A stretch of DNA of 35,806 nt from Acetobacteraceae bacterium (GCA_025360065.1 JANYCX010000152.1:1-35806), one strand, 5' to 3'; shown: positions 8,062 through 16,540, counted from the stretch's first letter. Notes: generated by a model not told the origin, from the sequence alone. Numbers and translations: made by a program.

Positions 8062-8937
8062 ATGTCCACCACCTATCAAGTCGGCGATGTCACCATCCAC
8101 CGCATTGTCGAGGACGAGTCTCCGTTTGAGGAGGCGACGCGTTTCCTGCCTAACCTCACCGCCCAGCAATTGGCGGAAAGCCGGTCCTGGATGGCGCCCG
8201 CCGCGCTCGACCCGGCCACCGACAAGCTGATCTTTTGCTTCCAGTCCTATCTGGTTGTCACGCCGCACCATAAAATTCTGATCGATACCTGCGTCGGCAA
8301 CGACAAGGAACGGCCGGGGCGCGGCAACTGGCATCAGAATAAAAGCACGCGCTACTTGGACGCATTGGGCGCGGCCGGCTTCGGGGTGGACGATATCGAC
8401 GCGGTCATGTGCACCCATCTCCATGTCGATCATGTTGGCTGGAACACCAAGCTTCAAAACGGCCAATGGGTGCCGACCTTCCCCAAGGCGCGCTATTTGT
8501 TTTCGGATCGGGAGCTTGAATACTGGACCGCGAGGAACGCGGAAAACTCGATCGGTCCGATGGTCGATAGTGTTTTGCCAATCGTCGCGGCCGGACGGGC
8601 GGATTTGGTGCGGTCCGACGCGGCTTTCGGCGACCATATCCGCCTGCAACCCACCCCCGGCCATACCATCGATCATTTCGCCGTCCAGATCGGCCGTGGC
8701 GCCCAGACCGACGCGGTGGTGACCGGCGACCTGATCCATTCGCCCCTCCAGGCGCGCTACCCCGAATTGCAGATGCGGGTCGATTTCGATCCAGAGCAGG
8801 CCGTCGTCACCCGCCGCGCCTTCCTCGAACAATACTGCGACACCGCCACCTTGTGCTGCATGGCGCATTTTCCGTCACCGTCGGTCAGCCGCGTCAAGCG
8901 CTGGGGGGACGGCTTCCGCTGCGATCCGGTGGCATGA
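8062..8937 (+). CDS. Metallo-beta-lactamase-fold hydrolase
   Basis: A 291-residue MBL-fold protein, predicted to bind two metal ions. The motif THLHVDHVGW gives H119, H121, D123 and H124; a further His is in PTPGHTIDHF and the bridging Asp in TGDLIHSP. The family includes lactonases, glyoxalase II and other hydrolases, and the substrate cannot be assigned. AGGAG precedes the ATG by about nine bases. It is divergent from the isomerase/hydratase operon across a 211-base gap, so it may act in the same catabolic route. Its stop overlaps (ATGA, 8934-8937) the start of a degenerate TPR reading frame. Confidence 0.85.
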   Translation: MSTTYQVGDVTIHRIVEDESPFEEATRFLPNLTAQQLAESRSWMAPAALDPATDKLIFCFQSYLVVTPHHKILIDTCVGNDKERPGRGNWHQNKSTRYLDALGAAGFGVDDIDAVMCTHLHVDHVGWNTKLQNGQWVPTFPKARYLFSDRELEYWTARNAENSIGPMVDSVLPIVAAGRADLVRSDAAFGDHIRLQPTPGHTIDHFAVQIGRGAQTDAVVTGDLIHSPLQARYPELQMRVDFDPEQAVVTRRAFLEQYCDTATLCCMAHFPSPSVSRVKRWGDGFRCDPVA

Positions 8938-9139
8938 CCCTCGGCGACGCCCTTAACGCCGCGCCCGCACTGTACGAAACGGCGCTGGCAATCCGGCCGA
9001 CCGATCCCGTTATCCTCAACAGCTTCGGCGTTGCCCAGCGCGCGACCGGGCGCTTGATGCCGCAATCGCGAGCTACCGCGCCGCGCTGGCGGTGGCCCCC
9101 GCCCCAGGCAGTCGTAATAGGAAACAAAACTTCACCTAG
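8934..9139 (+). pseudogene. Frameshifted TPR-protein remnant
   Basis: The frame from the ATG at 8934 encodes a TPR-like helix pair (ALYETALAIRPTDPVILNSF, GVAQRATGRL). At about 9051-9055 the similarity jumps frame: the continuation DAAIASYRAALAVAPAPGS, a classic TPR B-helix and next-repeat turn, is read one base over and ends at a TAG at 9137-9139. A single missing base restores about 70 residues of continuous TPR. The start overlaps the hydrolase stop as ATGA, which suggests it was once translationally coupled. It resembles the N-terminal part of TPR-glycosyltransferases such as the one at 20602. Confidence 0.6.
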
Positions 9140-9282
9140 GCTTGGAATACAATAAAAAAGCGAGACATTTAATTTTTCTTTTACAATCACAGTTTCGTGA
9201 ATTTGCTGATTAACAGCTTACGCCGGTAGGCCAGACCTGCCTATGCTGCCCCGCGGTCAGAGTAGCCGCGAGGAGCCTCGGC

Positions 9283-9549
9283 ATGCAGACATTGATTGTC
9301 ACTGAGAGCGCGGCCCTGTTTGCGGCGTTGCCGCGGGCCGGGCGTTCGATCGATATTCGGTCGAGGCCGAGTGTTTTCACGGAACAATTCAGTGAAACTG
9401 ATTGCCTGGCGATGCTGGCGTTGTTGCAAAAGGGTTGGTCTTGTCGGGCAATTGCCGCCGAGCAAGGCGTTTCCGTGCCGACCGTGAAGGCACGGTTAAT
9501 GCAGCTATACCGCCAAGCCGGACAGCACAAGCAACCAAACCGGTTTTGA
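9283..9549 (+). CDS. LuxR/GerE-like mini HTH protein, copy 1
   Basis: An 88-residue protein. The C-terminal half (about residues 40-80: LQKGWSCRAIAAEQGVSVPT, then VKARLMQLYRQ) has the spacing of a GerE/LuxR-type helix-turn-helix. No sensory or receiver domain is present; only about 38 residues precede it, beginning MQTLIVTESAALFAAL. A GGAG (in CGAGGAGCC) lies about eight to ten bases before the ATG. The next gene at 9811 is a homologue (20 identities in a 40-residue HTH alignment). Imperfect inverted repeats (GGTAGG at 9225-9230 with CCTGCC at 9236-9241) lie upstream. Likely a small DNA-binding regulator; targets unknown. Confidence 0.7.
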   Translation: MQTLIVTESAALFAALPRAGRSIDIRSRPSVFTEQFSETDCLAMLALLQKGWSCRAIAAEQGVSVPTVKARLMQLYRQAGQHKQPNRF

Positions 9550-9682
9550 AACCCCGCGCATTGGGATGTCGAACCGATTGCGGCACAACTATTGGGTGAG
9601 GGGACGGGTTGGGCCCTGCACTCGGTCCGACCAGGAAACATCCCGACAACACGGGGGCAGGAAAATTACAATCCGAGGTTGC

Positions 9683-9711
9683 TTGACGATACCTGACATG
9701 TCGGGTGAATA
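9683..9711 (+). promoter_or_regulatory. Candidate promoter with 16-bp palindrome
   Basis: TTGACG (9683-9688) could be a -35, with TGAATA (9706-9711) 17 bases away as a weak -10. The spacer holds the near-perfect palindrome ACCTGACATGTCGGGT (9691-9706), which has one G/T-type mismatch. It lies about 105 bases before the second mini HTH gene, so autoregulation or cross-regulation is plausible but unproven. Confidence 0.4.
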
Positions 9712-9810
9712 AAAAGCCAAGTGTGTCGCCGGGCCTATTTGCGTTCAGGAAATTCATTGTTTTGATAAGCCGGCAGTCATGGTTCGGCTTGGTATGAATT
9801 GGAGGATTTT

Positions 9811-10113
9811 ATGGGTACTTTCGTCATTCAGGCGGACTCGGCATTGATTGCCAACCTCATGACCCATCTGCCGGCCAAACTATGCGTTGCGCCAAACCCA
9901 CCACGCAAGCTGCGCGCTGACGATGCAGCCGTGGTGCTGTCAATGCTCCGCGAAGGCCGTTCCTGCCGGGAGATCGCCGCCAGAATTGGCGTCAACGTGC
10001 AAGCGGTAAAGTCCGGGCTGGCCCAGCTTTATCGTCAAACCGTGCGTCGCGGCGAACCTGCCCCGCATGCAATATCCTATACCGGCCCCGACCGTCGTGG
10101 TGCTGCGGCTTAA
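9811..10113 (+). CDS. LuxR/GerE-like mini HTH protein, copy 2
   Basis: A 100-residue homologue of the preceding mini HTH gene. The HTH is at about residues 40-78: LREGRSCREIAARIGVNVQ, then AVKSGLAQLYRQ. The N-terminus MGTFVIQADSALIANL matches the strand-helix pattern of copy 1, and the C-terminus adds an RRGEPAPH...GPDRRG tail. The ATG at 9811 has GGAGG at 9801-9805. An upstream TTG at 9799 would overlap this site and is rejected. Its stop overlaps the stop of the convergent ABC ATPase gene by a few bases. No effector domain is present, so any signal must reach it by another route. Confidence 0.75.
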   Translation: MGTFVIQADSALIANLMTHLPAKLCVAPNPPRKLRADDAAVVLSMLREGRSCREIAARIGVNVQAVKSGLAQLYRQTVRRGEPAPHAISYTGPDRRGAAA

Positions 10114-10856
10114 TCGGCCCCAAGGTATTCCGCGAGCACCGCCTCTGCCGGTCCATCCGCCCGCACCCGCCCCTGATCGAGCCAGATCACCCTGGTGCAC
10201 CAATCGCGTATTACCTCGGGCAGGTGGCTGGACAGCACCAGGATTTCCGCCCCACGTACCAGATCTTCGAGCCGCGCCCGCGCCTTGTCGAGAAAATTGG
10301 CATCCCCGGCGAGCAGCCATTCATCCATCAGCAGCACCTGCGGCTTGATCGCGGTTGCCAGCCCGAAGCCGAGCCGCACCAACATGCCGGAACTGTAAAC
10401 CCGCATGGGCAGATCAAGAAAATCACCGAGGTCGGCAAATTCGGCGACATCATCGGCCAGCCGCGCAATCGCTGCCCGGTCCAAACGGTTATACTGGCCG
10501 CGCAGGACGATATTCTCCCGACCGGTCAGGTCGAGGTTCATCCCGAGATTGGGGTCAAGCAGCGCATTGATACTGCCAACGACACGCAGTTTGCCCGCCA
10601 CCGGCTCGTAAATCCCGGCCAGCGCCCGCAGCAACGTGGTCTTGCCGGCGCCGTTACGTCCAATCAGGCCCAGCCGATCGCCCGGTGCCAGGGAAAAACT
10701 GACATCGCGCACCGCTTTGACAACGATCCGATGCCTGGCATCGGCAGTCATCCGCCCGGAAACCGAGGCGACGAGCCTTTTCTTCAGGCTGCGCGCGTTG
10801 CCATGATAAAGCGGGAAATCAATGCTGACGCCGGAAAGTTCAATGCAAGCGGCCAT
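10110..10856 (-). CDS. Polysaccharide ABC exporter, ATP-binding subunit (KpsT/Wzt type)
   Basis: A 248-residue ATPase powering export of a surface polysaccharide or teichoic-acid-like polymer. Walker A (GRNGAGKTT), the signature region (YSSGMLVRLGFGLA), Walker B (VLLMDEW) and the H-loop (LSSHLPE) are all present. The long N-terminal segment before Walker A and the MRVYSSGM signature are characteristic of the KpsT/Wzt/TagH group. It has no C-terminal carbohydrate-binding domain, which argues against an O-antigen Wzt that reads chain-end modification. The ATG at 10854-10856 is four bases after the permease stop, so the two are cotranscribed. Confidence 0.9.
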   Translation of the reverse strand: MAACIELSGVSIDFPLYHGNARSLKKRLVASVSGRMTADARHRIVVKAVRDVSFSLAPGDRLGLIGRNGAGKTTLLRALAGIYEPVAGKLRVVGSINALLDPNLGMNLDLTGRENIVLRGQYNRLDRAAIARLADDVAEFADLGDFLDLPMRVYSSGMLVRLGFGLATAIKPQVLLMDEWLLAGDANFLDKARARLEDLVRGAEILVLSSHLPEVIRDWCTRVIWLDQGRVRADGPAEAVLAEYLGAD

Positions 10857-10860
10857 CGCT

Positions 10861-11751
10861 CTAAACCCAGAACGCGATGCGGCCGCGCACCCGGACAAAC
10901 AGCGCCCAGGCGGCGAGGCACAGCACAGTCGAAAAGCAAACTGCCGAAACATAGCTGTCCCAGCCGGGTACCTCGCCCATCAGCGGGGCGCGCAGCACGT
11001 CGAGTACCGTGAAAAACGGGTTGAACGCCAGCAACCATCGCTGATCGCCGAGCAGTTCAGGGCGGAAAATCACCGCGCTCACCATGAACGCCATTTGCAG
11101 TACCGATGTCGCGATCGGCGGAATATCGCGGAAACGGGCACATAAGGCACCAAGCAGCACGGCCACCGCCAACGCATCGGCCAACCACAGCACCATCGCC
11201 GGCAAAGCCAGCACCGCCACCGGTCCCGGCCAGCGCCACAGCACCAGATCAACCGCGATCACCACGACGATGTTGTGGGCCAGCACCAGCACATTGCGCA
11301 CCACAATGCGCGCGGCATAAAGCGAATACGGCATCCGCATTGTGCGGATCATCCCCTCGGCCAAGGTGTAGGCATAGCAACTATCGGTCACCAGAACTGA
11401 CAGGAAGTTCCACAGCACCAGCGACAATGCGAGGTACGGCACATAATCATGTGCCGGAATATGCAGAATAGTCGAATAGATCGCCCCCATCGCGGCGACC
11501 ATCAGCCCGGTCGATAGTGTCAGCCACAGCGGCCCCAGAATTGATCCGCGATAGCGCAAACGAATATCGAGCCATGCCAATGTCCAACACAATCGCCACA
11601 ACCCGGCCGCTTCTGCCACATCGGCGATTGCCAAACGCCGCCGCTTGGCATGGGATTGGTCAGAATCGAACGCGAGGACGAGGTTGCCCCCATCCTCAGT
11701 CGGCTGCACGTTGCTCATTGGCGCGGACGAGCCAGCATCGCCCGAACCCAA
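10861..11751 (-). CDS. Polysaccharide ABC exporter, permease (KpsM/Wzm type)
   Basis: A 296-residue ABC-2 family membrane protein. The amphipathic segment WLDIRLRYRGSILGPLW before the first transmembrane helix is the recognisable hallmark of KpsM/Wzm-type permeases. About six hydrophobic helices follow, with the FNPFFTVLDVLRAPLMGEVP loop typical of this group near the C-terminus. It pairs with the ATPase that starts four bases later. Two starts compete: a TTG at 11751 with AAGGA close upstream, immediately after the lipoprotein stop, and an ATG at 11716-11718 without a visible binding site (285 residues). The TTG is used here with modest confidence. Confidence 0.88.
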   Translation of the reverse strand: MGSGDAGSSAPMSNVQPTEDGGNLVLAFDSDQSHAKRRRLAIADVAEAAGLWRLCWTLAWLDIRLRYRGSILGPLWLTLSTGLMVAAMGAIYSTILHIPAHDYVPYLALSLVLWNFLSVLVTDSCYAYTLAEGMIRTMRMPYSLYAARIVVRNVLVLAHNIVVVIAVDLVLWRWPGPVAVLALPAMVLWLADALAVAVLLGALCARFRDIPPIATSVLQMAFMVSAVIFRPELLGDQRWLLAFNPFFTVLDVLRAPLMGEVPGWDSYVSAVCFSTVLCLAAWALFVRVRGRIAFWV

Positions 11752-11763
11752 GCAACCAATCCT

Positions 11764-12252
11764 TTAGCGGGCAACCCGGCCAATCCGGGTGCGCGCGCCG
11801 CGGGTCATGATGACCCGATCGCCGGCGCGAAGGTCTTCCTCATTGGTCTGCACCACCGAAATGGTCTGGCCATTTTCTTCGCGGATGATGAATTCGACCG
11901 CCTGGCCCTGGCTCACCCCACCCTCAATGGCGCTGCCGACGACCCCGCCAAGCACGGCACCACCGATTGCCCCGAGCAGGTTGCTCCGCGCGCCGCCGCC
12001 GATAAAGCTGCCGGCAATGCCACCAGCGGCCACACCGGCGAGCGTGCCAACCCCGGGGCCAGTATTATTCTGAACCGTGACAGCGCGCATCGCCACGATC
12101 ACCCCATAGCTGACCTGGGCGGGGCGGCCGATATCGGCGCCGCTATAGGTGCTGTTGGTGTTAACCGGAGCGCAGGCGGCCATGCCCAATACCGCAGCCA
12201 AGGCCAGAATCGGGGTAAAGCGTGCGGTCGCGGTGCAAAAGTGACGGATCAT
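11764..12252 (-). CDS. Glycine-zipper outer-membrane lipoprotein (SlyB-like)
   Basis: A 162-residue protein with a lipoprotein signal peptide (hydrophobic core ILALAAVLGMAAC, lipidated Cys at residue 27). The central region is rich in GxxxG-type repeats (GVGTLAGVAAGGIAGSFIGG and GAIGGAVLGGVVGSAIEGG), as in the 17-kDa antigen/SlyB family. The C-terminus VEFIIREENGQTISVVQ ... RAGDRV also matches that family. The role is thought to be outer-membrane integrity. A longer reading to 12318 adds residues with no signal character; the chosen ATG has AGGAG about 11 bases upstream. The permease start lies only 12 bases beyond its stop, so all three may share a transcript. Confidence 0.88.
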   Translation of the reverse strand: MIRHFCTATARFTPILALAAVLGMAACAPVNTNSTYSGADIGRPAQVSYGVIVAMRAVTVQNNTGPGVGTLAGVAAGGIAGSFIGGGARSNLLGAIGGAVLGGVVGSAIEGGVSQGQAVEFIIREENGQTISVVQTNEEDLRAGDRVIMTRGARTRIGRVAR

Positions 12253-12472
12253 GACGGGGGGGACTCCTGGTGCCAACAGATTAAACCCCACTTTAGCACA
12301 TCGAAACTTTGTTGCCATTAATTTGCCCCATCATGAGGGTGAAATCGTCGTTAGCTTGATCCACCTCGAGGCTTGGGCTAAGGACTTAGGGGTAGAACTT
12401 GAGTCCACGAGAGAGCGACCTCCGCTAGGTGGCGCATACTTACGTGTTGCTATCTGGGAGGCATTTGCCACG
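12253..12472. promoter_or_regulatory. Divergent intergenic region, lipoprotein and transglycosylase
   Basis: 220 bases between two divergent envelope lipoprotein genes. I see no ORF with coding character here, although a frame remains open into the transglycosylase. GGAGG at 12457-12461 serves the plus-strand gene. No clear -35/-10 pair was identified by eye. Shared control of the two genes is possible. Confidence 0.35.
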
Positions 12473-13585
12473 ATGAACGCTTCGACCGTCCGCCTGCTGG
12501 GATGCTTTGCGCTGCTGGCGTTGCTCGGCGCATGTTCGCAGACCAAAACCGCTGGCATTTCGCCGTATTATCCACCGCCACATCGCGACTACAAGGCGCC
12601 CGGGCCGACCTCGGATCCATGGGGGCCGTATATTATTGAGGCCGCACAGAAATACGACGTGCCTGAACGTTGGGTGCGCGAAGTGATGAAGGCGGAATCT
12701 GGCGGCCGGCTGTATGAAAACGGTCAGTTGATTACCTCGGCGCCTGGCGCGATGGGGCTGATGCAGGTCATGCCGGGAACCTATGCCGAACTGCGGGGGC
12801 GCTATAATCTTGGCGATGATCCGTATGAACCGCATGACAATATCATGGCTGGCACTGCCTATTTGCGTGAAATGTTTGATGTTTATGGCGCGCCGGGGTT
12901 CCTCGCGGCGTACAACGCCGGCCCTGGGCGGCTTGAAGACTACATCGTCCGCAACAAGGAATTGCCGCTCGAAACGCGGCGCTACGTCGCCAAGATCGGC
13001 CCGAATATCGTTGGCCACTCGCCGCTGAAGGCGTCCGGCGCCACCCAGTTCGCGATGTATCAACTGCCGATTAACATCCCCGCCGGGCCACGCTACCCCG
13101 GCCGCGGCCAGTCCGGACCGGTAATGTTGGCTGACAACAAGCGCAGCCCTGGCGGCTATCAGCGCGGCACCGTGCAAATGGCGGCGCTCGCCGAGCCCCC
13201 GCCGCCTGCGCCGCCGCTGGCCCGAACTGCTTTGTCCTTTCAACCGTCCGCGACCAACCCCCGCAGCTTTAACCTGATCACCCCAGCCGTTGCCGATACA
13301 CTTTCATCCCGCCAGCAGGCGACATCGGGGATGGCATGGGCAATCCAGGTTGGCGCCTATGCCAATGAAGGCCTCGCCCGAGCCGCCGCCGAAAGCGCGC
13401 GTGGCAGTGCGAAAGATCTGCTCGGTAACGCCCGCCCGGTGATCGGGACGGTGCAGCAAACCAAGGGTACGCTGTATCGGGCGCGGCTTGCCGGGCTGAC
13501 GCGGGATACCGCGATGCAGGCCTGTTCGCGGCTGGCGAAGACGCATAATGCGTGCATCGTGCTGTCGCCGGAGTCGCAGAGCTAG
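12473..13585 (+). CDS. Lipoprotein lytic transglycosylase with SPOR domain (RlpA/MltE-like architecture)
   Basis: A 370-residue envelope enzyme that cleaves the glycan strands of peptidoglycan. Residues 1-21 are a lipoprotein signal (LLALLGAC, lipidated Cys 21). A Slt-type catalytic domain follows: catalytic E75 in MKAESGG, GAMGLMQVMPGTYAELR, NIMAGTAYLREM and LAAYNAGPG. A Pro/Ala-rich linker (about 220-285) leads to a C-terminal SPOR domain (about 288-368, starting WAIQVGAYANEG), which binds denuded glycan at septa. A division-site role is the natural inference. The start is fixed by the signal peptide and the GGAGG at 12457-12461. A longer frame to 12251 has no support. A weak hairpin (13593-13609) follows the gene. 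Confidence 0.9.
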   Translation: MNASTVRLLGCFALLALLGACSQTKTAGISPYYPPPHRDYKAPGPTSDPWGPYIIEAAQKYDVPERWVREVMKAESGGRLYENGQLITSAPGAMGLMQVMPGTYAELRGRYNLGDDPYEPHDNIMAGTAYLREMFDVYGAPGFLAAYNAGPGRLEDYIVRNKELPLETRRYVAKIGPNIVGHSPLKASGATQFAMYQLPINIPAGPRYPGRGQSGPVMLADNKRSPGGYQRGTVQMAALAEPPPPAPPLARTALSFQPSATNPRSFNLITPAVADTLSSRQQATSGMAWAIQVGAYANEGLARAAAESARGSAKDLLGNARPVIGTVQQTKGTLYRARLAGLTRDTAMQACSRLAKTHNACIVLSPESQS

Positions 13586-13643
13586 CAGGGCAAGCACTTC
13601 CGATGTGCTCGTTCTTCATCTTCTCTACCATTCAGGAACTAAA

Positions 13644-14558
13644 ATGACAGGCATGGTCCAAGGCAAAGTCGTGGTCGTCACCGGCGCCGGTGGCGGCATC
13701 GGGCGGGAAATCGCCATCATGCTGGCCAACGAAGGTGCCAAGGTGGTCATCAACGATCTCGGCGTGTCGGTCACCGGCGAAGGCGGATCGGCGACGCCGG
13801 CCGAACAAACCAAGGCGATCATCAACCAGCGTGGCGGGGAATCCGCGATTTCCACCGAAAGCGTGGCAAGCTGGAATTCGGCGCGCCACATTATTCAGTG
13901 CGCGCTGGATAATTTCGGCCGCATTGATGGCGTGGTGAACAATGCCGGCATTCTGCGCGACGTGATTTTCCATAAGATGACCGATGATGACTGGACTTCG
14001 GTCATCAACGTGCATTTGTCAGGCAGCTTTTACGTGTCACGCGCGGCAGCCGAGCATTTCCGCAAGCAGGAAAGCGGCAGCTTCGTTCATATGTCATCCA
14101 CATCGGGCCTGATCGGCAATTTCGGCCAGGCGAACTACTCGGCGGCCAAGCTCGGCATCACTGCATTGTCGAAGTCGATTGCCTTGGACATGCAGCGCTA
14201 CAACGTGCGCAGCAATTGCATCGCGCCGTTCGCCTGGAGCCGGATGACCGGCGCAATTCCGGCCAACACTCCGGAACAGAAAGCCCGCGTCGCCAAAATC
14301 CAGCAAATGACGCCGGACAAAAACGCACCGATGGCGGTGTTCCTGCAATCGGACCGCGCCAAGGATGTCACCGGCCAGGTTTTCGCCTGCCGCAACAACG
14401 AGATTTTTCTGATGTCGTCGCCGCGCCCGATCCGCAGCGTGCATCGCGACAATGGCTGGACGCCGGCAACGGTTGCCGATCACGCGATCCCGACCTTGCA
14501 GGCATCGTTCATGCCGCTCGATCGTAGCGGTGAAGTTTTCACCTGGGACCCGATCTGA
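13644..14558 (+). CDS. SDR oxidoreductase (HSD17B4/FOX2-like)
   Basis: A 304-residue short-chain dehydrogenase. The cofactor motif TGAGGGIGREIA is at about residues 14-25, NNAG near 96, and the catalytic set is S (in SSTSGLIGNFG), Y and K (in NYSAAK). The insertion after strand 2 (INDLGVSVTGEGGSATPAEQ) and the extended C-terminus are typical of 3-hydroxyacyl-CoA dehydrogenases of the peroxisomal multifunctional-enzyme type, so a 3-hydroxyacyl-CoA substrate is likely. The ATG at 13644 follows an AGGA about eight bases upstream. The CoA ligase frame starts about 20 bases after its stop, suggesting one acyl-CoA degradation transcript. Confidence 0.88.
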   Translation: MTGMVQGKVVVVTGAGGGIGREIAIMLANEGAKVVINDLGVSVTGEGGSATPAEQTKAIINQRGGESAISTESVASWNSARHIIQCALDNFGRIDGVVNNAGILRDVIFHKMTDDDWTSVINVHLSGSFYVSRAAAEHFRKQESGSFVHMSSTSGLIGNFGQANYSAAKLGITALSKSIALDMQRYNVRSNCIAPFAWSRMTGAIPANTPEQKARVAKIQQMTPDKNAPMAVFLQSDRAKDVTGQVFACRNNEIFLMSSPRPIRSVHRDNGWTPATVADHAIPTLQASFMPLDRSGEVFTWDPI

Positions 14559-14578
14559 TTTCCCCCCTCGCCCAGGGA

Positions 14579-16540
14579 TTGTTCGCGCCGCAGCGGATCG
14601 CGCTGATCGGCGCATCCACCGATCCAACCCGGCTCACCGCGCGGGCGCAGGTTTATCTGCGCCGGCACGGCTTTGGCGGGACAATTTTTCCGGTCAATCC
14701 GCGCGCGGCGGACGTGCTGGGCGAAAAGGCGTACGCCAGCCTCGCTGACGTGCCGGGCCCAATCGATTTCGCCTATGTCCTGGTCAATACTGATCTGGTT
14801 GAACAGGCAATCGAGGATTGCGCGGCGCGTAACATTCCGGTTGCGTGTGTGCTGGCCGACGGCTTTGCCGAGGCCGGGCCGGAAGGTATCGCCTTGCAGG
14901 CACGCATTCTGGCGGCGGCGAAAGCGGGCGGGGTGCGATTGCTTGGCCCGAATTCGATGGGTGTGATCAACGTTCCGGCGAAAATGGCGTGCAGCGTCAA
15001 TGCAGCGCTCGAAGCTGAAACGCTCGTTCCAGGTCGCTGGTCGCTGGTGTCGCATTCCGGCAGCGTAATGGGAACGCTTTTATCACGTGCCGCCTCGCGC
15101 GGCTTCGGCTTTGCCAAGGTAATCGGCACCGGCAACGAAGCCGATCTATCGGCGGGCGAGATCGCCAACATGCTGGTCGATGATCCGGAAACCGACGCGA
15201 TTTTGTTGTTCCTGGAAACCATCCGCAATCCGCACCTGTACGAAGAAGCTGCCAGACGCGCCCACGCCGTCGGCAAGCCGATCATTGCCTATAAGCTGGG
15301 GCGTTCGGACGCAGGTGCCGCACTCGCCACCACCCATACCGGGGCGATGGTCGGGTCGGACGCAGCGGCGGATGCGTTCTTGCGCGCCATCGGCATTGTC
15401 CGCGTCGATATGTTGGAAACTTTGCTGGAAGTGCCGCCCTTGCTGATCGGCGCGCGCCCGATTGCAAATCCACGTCGTGCGGTGCGGGTTGTCACGACAA
15501 CCGGCGGCGGCGGTGCGATGGTGGTGGATCGGCTTGGCACGCTGGGGATTGCGACGGCGGCCATGGTCGATACCACGCTTGCTGGCGCCCGCAAGGACAC
15601 CGTGGTGGCCGAACTCGACCGCGCCCGTGCCGCCGATGATGCCGATGTGACTTTGGCGGTCATCGGATCATCGGCGCAGTTCAAACCGCAGGACGCGCTG
15701 GCCGGGGTGATTGCGTCCAGCGGACCGCGTCCGATTGCGGCGTTTTTGTTGCCGGAAGCGCCCGCATCATTGCGCCTGCTGGCCGAGGCCGGCATTGCCG
15801 GATTCCGCACCCCGGAAGCCTGTGCGGACGCGGTGCGCTGCCTGATGGAGTGGCAAACGCCGCGCGGTCCTGTTGCAATACGCGATCTATCCGCAGTGCA
15901 GGCTTTGTTGCCCACCGCCGATGAACAATCGGCGCGTGCGGTGTTCGCAGCCCTCGGAATTGCCAACCACGCGGTCGCGGTCGATCCGGCATCCCCGCCG
16001 GCGCTGCATTATCCGGTCGCGTTGAAAGCGGTTTCCGCCAGCATCGCCCACAAGACCGAAGCGGGTGCCGTGGCGCTGAACATCGCCAATGCAGCCGAAC
16101 TGCAAGCCGCCTGCGCCGACATGACCGCACAGCTTGGCGGCCAGATTTCCGGCTTCATTGCGCAACCGATGGTCAAGGGCGTTGGCGAGGCCATCCTCGG
16201 CTACCGGCGCGATCCGCTGGTCGGTCCGGTGATCGCCCTTGGCGCAGGTGGCGTGCTGGCGGAAATTTATCGCGATATGGTGTTGGAAGTGGCGCCGGTC
16301 GATCTGGCTGGCGCACACGCAATGATTGCCGGCGTCAAAGGCCTCGCCCCGGCGCGCGGTTATCGCGGGTTGCCGAAAGGTGACCTTGACGCGCTGGCCG
16401 CCGCCATCGTCGCGGTATCGCAGTTGGCAGCACTGCCAGAAATATCGGAAGCCGAGATCAATCCATTGATCATCATGCGAGACGGCGTGGTGATGGCCGA
16501 TGCGTTGATCGCGATGTCAAACGTTGGCGAGCACGGCTGA
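14579..16540 (+). CDS. Acyl-CoA synthetase (NDP-forming), fused alpha-beta
   Basis: A 653-residue protein joining CoA-binding and succinyl-CoA-ligase-like domains to a C-terminal ATP-grasp domain, as in ADP-forming acetyl-CoA synthetases and Pat-like proteins. The N-terminus carries the CoA-binding Rossmann motif (RIALIGAS). The region THTGAMVGSDAAADAFLRAI is the conserved segment before the ligase domain. ATP-grasp features LKAVSASIAHKTEAGAVAL and the SEAEINPL segment are visible near the C-terminus. It would interconvert acyl-CoA and the free acid with ADP/ATP. The start is uncertain: TTG 14579 is the only standard choice but has no binding site, while the frame is open upstream to CTG 14555 and ATT 14558 overlapping the SDR stop. 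Confidence 0.88.
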   Translation: MFAPQRIALIGASTDPTRLTARAQVYLRRHGFGGTIFPVNPRAADVLGEKAYASLADVPGPIDFAYVLVNTDLVEQAIEDCAARNIPVACVLADGFAEAGPEGIALQARILAAAKAGGVRLLGPNSMGVINVPAKMACSVNAALEAETLVPGRWSLVSHSGSVMGTLLSRAASRGFGFAKVIGTGNEADLSAGEIANMLVDDPETDAILLFLETIRNPHLYEEAARRAHAVGKPIIAYKLGRSDAGAALATTHTGAMVGSDAAADAFLRAIGIVRVDMLETLLEVPPLLIGARPIANPRRAVRVVTTTGGGGAMVVDRLGTLGIATAAMVDTTLAGARKDTVVAELDRARAADDADVTLAVIGSSAQFKPQDALAGVIASSGPRPIAAFLLPEAPASLRLLAEAGIAGFRTPEACADAVRCLMEWQTPRGPVAIRDLSAVQALLPTADEQSARAVFAALGIANHAVAVDPASPPALHYPVALKAVSASIAHKTEAGAVALNIANAAELQAACADMTAQLGGQISGFIAQPMVKGVGEAILGYRRDPLVGPVIALGAGGVLAEIYRDMVLEVAPVDLAGAHAMIAGVKGLAPARGYRGLPKGDLDALAAAIVAVSQLAALPEISEAEINPLIIMRDGVVMADALIAMSNVGEHG

